Assembly (NCBI RefSeq): GCF_014066305.1
Contig: NW_023501061.1
Span: forward strand, 558,001 to 622,000
Reading direction: 5' to 3'
DNA from: Letharia columbiana
Lineage: Eukaryota > Ascomycota > Lecanoromycetes > Lecanorales > Parmeliaceae
DNA length: 64,000 bases
Below are positions 56,133-64,000 of this stretch, one piece after another. Below the pieces are notes generated by a model, which was not told the DNA's origin, made no database searches, and worked only from the letters and a program-made list of their open reading frames with translations. The number at the start of each line of letters is the position of its first letter. Positions within the stretch are counted from its first letter, which is position 1. The translations under genes were made by a program, and so were the position numbers.

Positions 56133-56495
56133 GGGCTGGATCCTCCTTTGTGGCTTTCTTGCATAATAGCATCGATCTTCCATACTTAATCGGGCTTGAT
56201 CCTCTTTTTCCTTTCCAGAAAACACTTCCAAGCAGCCTAGTGACCATCTACCACATGTCTCCTCCCCCTGCAGAGACAGCCCCGCAGTCGCACATTTGAT
56301 GCCTGTCTATAATAAAGCTCAGCGGCGAGCGCCGGCCACCGTTTCGAGCCGCTAGTTCCCTCCCACTCCCCCCCTAGCAAGTTCCTCTACATACCTCATA
56401 GATTACCATCTCCACCACCCCCCCCCCATGTAGCATCCCAACCAACCCTCCCCTTCCCATCTCCCCCATCTCCCCCATCTCCCACAACCCCCACA
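56133..56495. other. Intergenic, C-rich promoter of guanine deaminase
   Basis: No gene. The 90 bases before the ATG are almost pure pyrimidine with C runs (CACCCCCCCCCCATG near 56,415 and repeated CTCCCCCAT). Confidence 0.6.
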
Positions 56496-58510
56496 ATGCC
56501 TCCCCCCCTCCTCAAACGCACCCTCTACACCGGCACCTTCGTCTCCACCCCCACCCCCACCGGACTCGAAATCCTCGACAACCACGCCCTCGCCGTCGAC
56601 GCACACGGCGTCATCACCCACCGGGCGGCGCTCCCGCCCGGAGGTGCGGCGACGGGCTATGATGATGTGGTGGGTTGGGTTGGGCGGAATTGGGGCTGGG
56701 ATGGGGGGTTTGAGTGGGTGAGGCCGGGCGGGGAGGGGAGGGGGTGGTGGTTCCCGGGGTTTGTCGGTGAGTGCGGTTGAGTTTTGCGTTTGGGGTTGGT
56801 GTTTTGTTTTGTTTGTTTTTGGTGGGTTTTGGTTTGGATGAGAGGGGATGGAGATATCGTGTCTGGACTTCGGTTTGTATGGTTTTATATTTGAATCCTG
56901 CGAGGGGGTAGGTTGATGCTGGTACAGTTGCTGGAGGGAATGATGGGCTTCAGTCTTTCTTTTTTCTTTTTTCCCTAAGTGGGGTGTTTTTCGATTACAC
57001 GGGTTGTGAAAAATGCTATGGTGTGGGCTTTGAATCCTTGAGGCTTTCATGTCCAGGCTGCGGTCTTTGCTGAGATGCAGAATGAGAGGCTATTTGCAGC
57101 TATGTGGCTGTCATGATCTTGCATTTACACTACGCGAATCTGTTCTTGTCGATGGAGACTATCCCTCTTCTATCTCCTTGCGCTGTCACGTCGAGTCTAC
57201 ATGTTTGGCACAGTCGATGTATCATGCTTGATCAAGGCCTAGATGACTGATCGTCCTTTGAATGTGTAGACACCCACATTCACGCCTCCCAGTACCCCAA
57301 CGTCGGAATCTTTGGCAAAACTACCCTCCTCGACTGGCTGAACACGTACACGTTTCCCATCGAATCATCTCTCTCCTCCCTCACTAAAGCTCGCCGCGTC
57401 TACTCTGCCTGCGTATCTCGAACACTCTCCCACGGCACCACAACGGCCTCTTACTATGCTACTAAACACGTCGCTTCGACAAACCTGCTTGCGGACGTCT
57501 GTCTGGAGAAGGGTCAAAGAGCCTTCATCGGCCGCGTATGCATGGACAACGATCTCAATCCCGATTACCTCCGAGACGAGTCACCGGAACAGGCGGTCGA
57601 AGATACAAAAGCAACGATCGCTCACATCGACTCTATCGACCCGACGCACGCTCTCATCACGCCAATCATCACACCTCGATTCGTACCCTCGTGCTCGTCA
57701 CCGCTGCTCTCGGGCCTCGGCGCTCTCGCCAAAGAATCTGCACTCCCGATCCAAACGCACCTGAGCGAAAATACGTCCGAGATCGCGCTCGTCCGCAGAC
57801 AATTCCCCGCGCACGACTCGTACTCTCACGTTTACGATACTCACGGCCTGCTGACGCCAAGGACCGTCTTGGCACATTGCGTGCATCTTTCTCTGGAGGA
57901 AAGGATGTTGTTGAAAGAGCGGAAAAGTAAAGTCAGCCATTGCCCCGTCAGCAACACGAGCATAAGCAGCGGGCTGTGCCCTGTGCGGGAGCTGTTGGAC
58001 GATGGCATCGAAGTCGGGTTGGGGACAGATGTCAGTGGGGGATACTCGTCCAGCATCCTGGTGGCGGCCAGGGAGGCGGCGATGGTCAGTAGGACGTTGG
58101 CTGCGCTGACCGTGGAGGAGACGCGGTCAGATGAGAAGGAGGGCCAGCGGGGAGCGGAAGCATCGGACGACGTCGCGGCGAAGCACTCGACGAGCGCCAA
58201 GGATAGGAAAAAGCTCGGCGTGGAAGAATGTCTCTACCTCGCTACAAGGGGCGGCGCCAAGTGCTTGGGGTTGGAAGGGAAGGTGGGAGGGTTCGAGGTG
58301 GGCATGCAGTGGGATGCGCAGCTCGTTGAACTCGATGCCGTAGATGGTGAGGGGGGAGCCGACGATGGCGGGGAGGGGAATGGAGGGCCGGTGGAGCTGT
58401 GGGGCATGGAGACGTGGGGGGAGAAGGTGGCCAAGTGGCTGTTTTGCGGGGACGATCGGAATACGAAGAAAGTGTTTGTGGGGGGGAGGTTGGTGCATGA
58501 GCGGCGGTAA
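56496..58510 (+). CDS. Guanine deaminase
   Basis: Exon 1 56,496-56,766, intron 56,767-57,269 (GTGAGT...TAG, 503 nt), exon 2 57,270-58,510; 503 residues. The joint falls inside the first Asp codon of PGFVDTHIHASQYPN, the metal-binding HxH motif (His93, His95). Downstream: IQTHLSENTSEI (zinc His and catalytic Glu region), VLAHCVHLS, SHCPVSNTSI and GLGTDVSGGYS (Asp ligand), all as in guanine deaminases of the amidohydrolase superfamily. The enzyme converts guanine to xanthine in purine salvage/catabolism. An acidic/Gly-rich insert (EGQRGAEASDDVAAKHS) lies before the GVEECLYLATRGGAKCLGL segment. The intron is about ten times longer than the others in this window. Confidence 0.94.
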
Positions 58511-59164
58511 GAAAGTGGGATGAATGCGTTGTGATGGCCTTAGGTAATTTCCGCCTCATGATTGCGAAATACGCTGGGTTCTCGCCTGGGAAAGATTGAA
58601 CTCGACTGGCCCCATCAAGATTCAAGCGTCATGTTGGTATCTTTTGCGCTTGGCATGCTTTGTGAGCCCTGCTGCTTGTGACAACATAAGCTGAAGCTGC
58701 ATAAGGAATGGCAAGCACCATGATCACGACATTATATGTGACAATCTTTCCATGCAGTCGATGTAGTCTTTCGGGACTCATCTTTCGGGACTCAGATATC
58801 GGACCTTTCGTTAGGGGAGAGTGCTGCACATATGGTATACGTGCGTGGCAGAATGGAGCTTTCAAGGACTGTGTGGTGGTAGTGGCGGTAGAGTCTTCGC
58901 TATATTGCATGTCTCTTTACCCTTCCATCCCTATTGTTCCAGAGTATGGTGCGGATTTCACCACCAATACTCGATAAAAGTTACCGGGAATTCTCTCTCT
59001 GGAAGGCCACTCCCGACAACCAAACTCCCCACAAATTACTAAACAATATATCCTAGCACTCCATCCTCCTCGACTGATATGCAATAAGGAAACCAGGCCG
59101 AACCTTTGAGGTGATACAGTTGTGAATGTATGAGAGTCTTTAGTTCTGACAGGCGACCGCTTTA
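58511..59164. other. Intergenic
   Basis: No gene recognised. A 14-bp tandem pair (TCTTTCGGGACTCA) lies at about 58,768-58,795. Overlapping frames on both strands (58,708-58,977 + and 58,629-58,910 -) lack support. Confidence 0.45.
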
Positions 59165-59820
59165 ATGCTTGATCAAATTCAGAAAGACCTTGAGCGGCTG
59201 GACGGCGGGTCTTCTGCTTACAATTGCGTCGTCAATGACCAGGTCGTCCACTCAGCGGACGACTCCTCGCAGATGGCTCAGTAAGTACAAGTATGCTCTA
59301 CATACCGTCTGTCACTACGAGGACATTGAGAACGCGCGTATCATCCTTGAACGTCTTGAATAAACCTTCCACATCAACGTTTCGCAAACGATTTTCTTGG
59401 TGCATCCTGAGGGTATATACCTCCAGGCGCCAGCAGACCGAGAAGCCTCCTCAGTCCATTGGGATTGCTTGGTATAGAGACATGCTCCGTGCTCTTGTAC
59501 CTCTTCACGAACTCGAAATAGCCCACGCGAACGTCCGAATTGACGATTTTCTGTGCCACTCAGAGGGTGCGATCGTGCTCTACGATTTCACATGCTCCAG
59601 ACTTTTTGGACAAGACAACCCATCGGCGACTGGCAGCCCAGAAAGTCTTGGGGTGACCGGCCCTCCACAAACTGTATCAGACCCCACGGACAGATTCGCA
59701 CTAGCATCGGTCATGTTCGAGGTCGAGACCGGTGCAAAAGGTGACCTCACCCATGCCATCTCACCCCAGAACTCCCAGCCGTGGAAAGCGGTAACGAGAG
59801 CCTTGATCTGGTAATTTCTG
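59165..59820 (+). pseudogene. Broken protein-kinase-like gene
   Basis: Kinase-like text is spread over two frames. Frame A (59,169 onward): CHYEDIENARIILERLE, then a TAA at 59,361-59,363, then TFHINVSQTIFLVHPEGIYL and a stop at about 59,475. Frame B (from about 59,470 to 59,811): YRDMLRALVPLHELEIAHAN, IVLYDFTCSRLFGQ, DRFALASVMFEVETG. Together these correspond to the N-lobe end, an alpha-E helix with HELEIAHANVRIDDFL at the catalytic-loop position, a DFT in place of DFG, and the alpha-F region. The HRD/HGD aspartate is absent (HAN). A nonsense codon, a frame change with no good splice sites to explain it, and the missing N-lobe start argue for a pseudogene of an accessory kinase-like protein. 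Confidence 0.6.
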
Positions 59821-60826
59821 GTAATTGAGAGCGCCTGGCTCGCAAATTGTGAGTCTACGGTGGATATACTTGGGAATATAGAGTCTCTTCCCGGGCCCAA
59901 CGGATCTGGGACTGGATCTGATCTATGTTACACACAGCAATTGAGAGCTTGCAGACTCAAGTCAACGATTGGAGGCGTATCCGGGTACGGAAACACGGGA
60001 AGGTTTGCCACTGGATTACTGACACTTCCACGAAGGTCAAGTATTGAATAGTCTTTGTGCGGAGGAACGAATGAAAGCTCTCAAGCAGCGCCTAAGATAA
60101 GCACAAAAGTTAGATGTACAAGCATCAAACGGTACGTCAACGCTCCCACGGCTAGACTGCAACAAAGCATTTGTCTCCGGACAGAAATCGTGAAAAGGGG
60201 CTTCAGTACAGCAATCGACACAACCACCCAGTCCTTTCAATGTTCTTACATACCGATGGCAATTCGAAAAAGCTGTTTGAGACTCCCGAGCACCGCGCAC
60301 AATTATAGGTTCGATTGGTGCTGCTTGCAATATGCTTCTCAGGCCAAGGTTGGGCATGCGCATCACCACAAGGGGCGGGATCTCGGCGCACGACAGTATG
60401 GACTCTCTAAATCTCTTGAGTTCGAGGGATATATATCATCATATGAAGGATTGTCAGTGGATACCGTGCCAAGATTATCATTTATCAATAGACTCTTGCA
60501 CCCGAAGTCGTAGGTATCACAATTACGGACACTTTTTCCACAAAGCATTGGCCATCATAATCAATGCTTATGAAGACGATTGAAGATCTGGCATCTGAAC
60601 TTTGTCTTGGCGGCCATTGAGCGGCGGGAGATCTTCAACCTCGCATTTTCGGGACTCGCATTTTCTAAGAACTATTTATAGCAGTGTCATAATCATTATA
60701 CTATCATCTACGCTGGCGGGACCCTCATGCTTGTTGACTCACCGGATCTACCTTACAGCATACAAACCGAAAATAACACCAGATTTTCTTCGGCCATTTA
60801 GAACATGCTCTGCACCGTATCCCACC
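59821..60826. other. Intergenic upstream of TRM1
   Basis: No gene recognised. It includes a frame open from 60,602 that is continuous with TRM1 (see that entry). Confidence 0.45.
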
Positions 60827-63118
60827 ATGGGCTCCTTACCAGCTTCAACCAGCACTGACCCTCCCAAAGGGGCCTCACAGTCCCCTTCAGAGGTTACATA
60901 CCATGGTAACACTTACAGTATTGCGAGGGAAGGAGCGGCGGAGATACTCGATCTAAAGCGCGAAGCGGATCCTAAAGCTACGAAGAACAAATCTCAATCC
61001 GTTTTCTACAACCCGATACAACAATACAATCGCGACCTTAGTGTCCTTGCTATCAAAGCATTCGGAGACGACTTGGCCGCTATTCGGAGAGCTCGACATG
61101 AAAGAAGAATAGAAAAAGTAGCTCATGACAAGCAGCGAGGACAGAAGAGGAAGAGGCCGCAAGCTGAAGGTTCAAAAGACGCGGAGGAGCCTGTGGCTAC
61201 TAGGAACAAGAGTGATGAGGGCAACGTTCCTATCAATGATGCCGTGGGAGGAGTCTCGGCGGTAGAGAGGGCGAGTACAGAGCACGAAGCCCCACTCACA
61301 GAGGCTGATGGGGATGCTCAAGGAGAACAGAAGTGGCCTTGGGAGGTACACGACGGCACAAAAGCAGGAGATAAAACCATGAAGGGACACATAACAGATG
61401 GTGTTCCAACTGAGACTGGTGTAGGGAAGGGAGCCTATACGCATACTGCCCAACCCCCTATTCGAATTCTTGACGCTCTGTCCGCTACTGGTCTACGAGC
61501 TCTACGTTACGCCAAAGAGATTCCTATGGCCACTACAATTACAGCCAACGATCTCTCCTCCTCAGCAACAACCTCCATCAAGCTCAACGCTGAGCACAAC
61601 AAGCTCTCTGACAAGATCAACCCTACAACAGGTGATGCAATAGAGCACATGCATCGAGCTGCTGCTCGTGCTGCAGGAGGCGCAATGCACTACCATGTCA
61701 TCGATCTGGACCCATATGGCACAGCAGCTCCATTCTTGGATGCAGCAGTACGTGCTATTGTCGATGGCGGCCTTCTCTGTGTCACGTGTACCGATGCTGG
61801 GGTCTTCGCCTCTCTTGGCTACCTTGAGAAAACGTACTCACAGTATGGCGGCTTGCCTTTGAAAGGACCACACGCTCACGAAGGCGGTCTTCGTCTCATC
61901 CTCCAGGCGATCGCCACATCAGCTGCAAGATATGGCCTCGCCATCGAACCTCTCCTATCTCTCTCAATCGACTTCTACGCCCGGGTCTTTGTCCGTATCC
62001 ATCATTCACCGGTTCAAGTCAAGTTCCTCGCCAGCAAAACCATGATCGTTTATAATTGCGATGCAGGCTGCGGAGCATGGTCGATCCAACACCTTGCCCG
62101 TACGCGCGAAAAGAAGGCCAAGAACGGAGATACATTCTATAATTTTAGTCCCGCATTGGCCCCGTCCACAAATACGCATTGTGAGCATTGCGGATTCAAA
62201 ACGCACCAGGCTGGACCAATGTGGGGTGGTCCCCTTCACAATTCTCATTTCATTCAACGCATCCTAGACATGCTCCCAGCCCTTGACAAGTCCATCTACG
62301 GCACAATCCCTCGTATCCAAGGAATGCTTTCAGTCGCGCTCAACGAGACCCTCGAAGACCCTCTCTCGTCGTCCGCTGCCGAGCCTGGCGCCTCATCCGA
62401 AGCATCGACTGGACCCATACCTCCCACTAATTCCGCGACTCGTGCTCGGCATCCATTCTTCTTCCTCCCCTCCGCTCTCTCTCGCATTCTTCACTGCGTC
62501 TCGCCATCCGACGCCGCCATTCGTGGTGCCCTCATAGGCCTTGGCTACCGTACTACGCGCTCACATACCAAAGCCGGTAGTATCTGCACTGATGCACCCT
62601 GGAGCGTTATCTGGGAGGTCATGAGGGAATGGGTCAGGCAGATGAGCCCAATCAAAGAGGGAGTGCTTAAAAATGGAATGGCAGGATGGGCAATCATGAA
62701 AAAAGATAGAGGGAGCGCGAAGCTAATGGATGCGAAGAACGAGCTGCGGCAAGCACTGGAGAATGACATCATTACCGATGTGGTAGGATTGAAGAAAGAG
62801 GTGGAAGCCGCCTTATACCGGCTGTCCAAGCCAGAGGAACCGAGCAAGGAGCGGGAAGACCCTCGTTGCGACGAAGATGGAGGGGTGGAGTTGCAGAGTA
62901 CTAATGCTGCGGGAGCAGGGGAAGTTGGGGCTGTACTTAATCCTGAAGCCGAACACCGTGAAGACGGCCCTAGAGATAAATCTCTACATCCAAGCAAGCT
63001 CAAAATCGTGTTCGACGAAAAGCTAGGAAGGGAACCGCAAAGAAACCGCATGGTCAGATATCAGCTCAATCCAAAGCCGGATTGGGGCCCTATGAATAGG
63101 GCGAGGGGTGATCCCTAG
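60827..63118 (+). CDS. TRM1: tRNA (guanine26-N2)-dimethyltransferase
   Basis: ATG 60,827 in a strong context (CCCACCATGG) gives 763 residues, single exon. It reads MGSLPASTST..., then SVFYNPIQQYNRDLSVLAIKAF (the conserved FxNPxQxxNRDLS motif), ILDALSATGLRALRYAKE (SAM-binding motif I), TANDLSSSATTSIKLNAEHN, VIDLDPYGTAAPFLDAA (DLDPYG, 293-298), TCTDAGVFA, RLILQAIATSAARYGLAIEPLLS, and a cysteine cluster CDAGCG...HCEHCGF, the zinc-binding part of Trm1. It makes m2,2G26 in nuclear-encoded and mitochondrial tRNAs. A basic, low-complexity insert lies at ~90-190. The frame stays open upstream for 75 codons to 60,602, with no better ATG; see findings. C-terminal ~70 residues are Glu/Ala-rich and variable. 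Confidence 0.95.
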   Translation: MGSLPASTSTDPPKGASQSPSEVTYHGNTYSIAREGAAEILDLKREADPKATKNKSQSVFYNPIQQYNRDLSVLAIKAFGDDLAAIRRARHERRIEKVAHDKQRGQKRKRPQAEGSKDAEEPVATRNKSDEGNVPINDAVGGVSAVERASTEHEAPLTEADGDAQGEQKWPWEVHDGTKAGDKTMKGHITDGVPTETGVGKGAYTHTAQPPIRILDALSATGLRALRYAKEIPMATTITANDLSSSATTSIKLNAEHNKLSDKINPTTGDAIEHMHRAAARAAGGAMHYHVIDLDPYGTAAPFLDAAVRAIVDGGLLCVTCTDAGVFASLGYLEKTYSQYGGLPLKGPHAHEGGLRLILQAIATSAARYGLAIEPLLSLSIDFYARVFVRIHHSPVQVKFLASKTMIVYNCDAGCGAWSIQHLARTREKKAKNGDTFYNFSPALAPSTNTHCEHCGFKTHQAGPMWGGPLHNSHFIQRILDMLPALDKSIYGTIPRIQGMLSVALNETLEDPLSSSAAEPGASSEASTGPIPPTNSATRARHPFFFLPSALSRILHCVSPSDAAIRGALIGLGYRTTRSHTKAGSICTDAPWSVIWEVMREWVRQMSPIKEGVLKNGMAGWAIMKKDRGSAKLMDAKNELRQALENDIITDVVGLKKEVEAALYRLSKPEEPSKEREDPRCDEDGGVELQSTNAAGAGEVGAVLNPEAEHREDGPRDKSLHPSKLKIVFDEKLGREPQRNRMVRYQLNPKPDWGPMNRARGDP

Positions 63119-64000
63119 AGTCAGCTGCGAGCTATGCTGATTTAGATATGCGCCCTTTTGCGACATCTATCTATAGGAGTTGCTTGTCCTGTCATCAGGG
63201 CGCCATCAATCATAGAGCCCGATCGCGCGCTCTAAAGTTGAGAGATCAGCATCCCGCAGACTAGCATCTTCCATGCAAACAAGTCAAACGAATCTAGACA
63301 TCGGTTTCCTGTCAGGTTCCACGCTATTGTCACTGCAAGGAGAAGACATCTGTCCCTGAAGAAGCTGAGTCTCAACAATGATTGCATCCCTTCACCTACG
63401 GACGCCTGTTCACCACACAGGAAGCATCATGTCTACCAACAAGGCAAAGAAGGCGGGGACCAGAACCCGCTTCCGAACATGTGTACTGTCACAACGTGGA
63501 ACCATATGATCAGCTGAAAAGAGGACGAGAGTACAAGAGGAAGCGGCACCACTTCCCAACGCCACCACTCCGTATGGCCATACATCAAGTACCCGCTTTT
63601 TCAGATTGGCAGTGGCAGTCAATGGTTTCCAAACTCTTGACGTTTCATCCACAAGAGGCATGAATGAGCCTATGGAAGTGAAAGGGCAGGATAGGAAAGG
63701 CAAGGGAAGGATAGCCGCTTCATGCCCTGCCTCGATCTAGTACACGCCGCGCAGATCTACCCCTAAGACGCCGGCAACATCCGTGTCGGTGTTTTACCTC
63801 TGTCGGCCAAGCTGCCGCATCTTGGGCAAATGAGAAGGAAGGAAGGATGTAACGTGCCATCTTCTGGGACACACCGTTGTAGGATCTGATCTTGATTCAT
63901 TTGGACAAGGCAGCGTAATCATGTGGCCAGTCATGAATCACTGACGCTCACACTTTGGATATACGGCAGCCGAGTGTCAATTATCGATGCAATACCGGAA
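63119..64000. other. Intergenic to the window end
   Basis: 3' flank of TRM1. A 93-codon frame (63,382-63,663, +) and an overlapping one on the other strand have no family resemblance. Confidence 0.5.

Noticed and set aside
58629..58977. Overlapping frames on both strands, one with a hydrophobic segment
   Set aside because: Neither has family similarity; they mirror each other.
63382..63663. 93-codon + strand frame near the window end
   Set aside because: No family resemblance and overlapping frame on the other strand.

Overview
The window is nuclear DNA of a filamentous ascomycete (Pezizomycotina). Genes are interrupted by short GT-AG introns, mostly 47-106 nt. Gene-bearing DNA has balanced composition, and one ~21 kb block (about 4,690-25,895) is extremely AT-rich and almost free of CpA/TpG, the signature of repeat-induced point mutation (RIP). 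A Dothideomycete is a reasonable guess from the gene families, but the sequence does not prove it.

Layout. (1) 1-3,861: the 3' end of a nonribosomal peptide synthetase with tail C-T-C-T, in which the last carrier domain has lost its phosphopantetheine serine. (2) 4,690-25,895: a nest of dead transposable elements. A Tad-like LINE on the + strand is split by an 8.8 kb Ty3/Gypsy chromovirus lying on the - strand (183-bp LTRs), which itself carries a 2.0 kb piggyBac-like transposon. Around these sit a ~0.6 kb TIR element, a 1.85 kb gag-only LTR element with an exact 5-bp target duplication and a 22-copy palindromic minisatellite, and a ~1.1 kb foldback element. The less RIP-damaged pieces are inserted into, or lie beside, the saturated ones, so the layers can be ordered in time. 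(3) 25,900-37,800: an accessory zone with a 5'-truncated DUF6594-family gene at the repeat edge, a protein kinase-ankyrin gene, a SERAC1-like alpha/beta hydrolase gene and a NACHT NTPase gene. These are module types found in fungal NLR/STAND proteins. (4) 37,846-64,000: mostly conserved core genes: an uncharacterised protein, NTE1 phospholipase, Mediator MED17 and 6-phosphofructokinase (divergent pair), an uncharacterised protein, a secreted GH26-like glycosidase, a Ser/Pro-rich protein, guanine deaminase, a broken kinase-like gene, and tRNA dimethyltransferase TRM1.

Exon structures were built by hand from splice signals and reading-frame continuity, and all coding lengths given for multi-exon genes close in frame. 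Transposon families were recognised from protein motifs still readable through C-to-T changes. No database search was possible. The features most worth pursuing are the gag-only element with its palindromic array and RIP gradient, the datable nest of insertions, the kinase/hydrolase/NACHT cluster beside the repeat block, and the NRPS with a serine-less terminal carrier domain.
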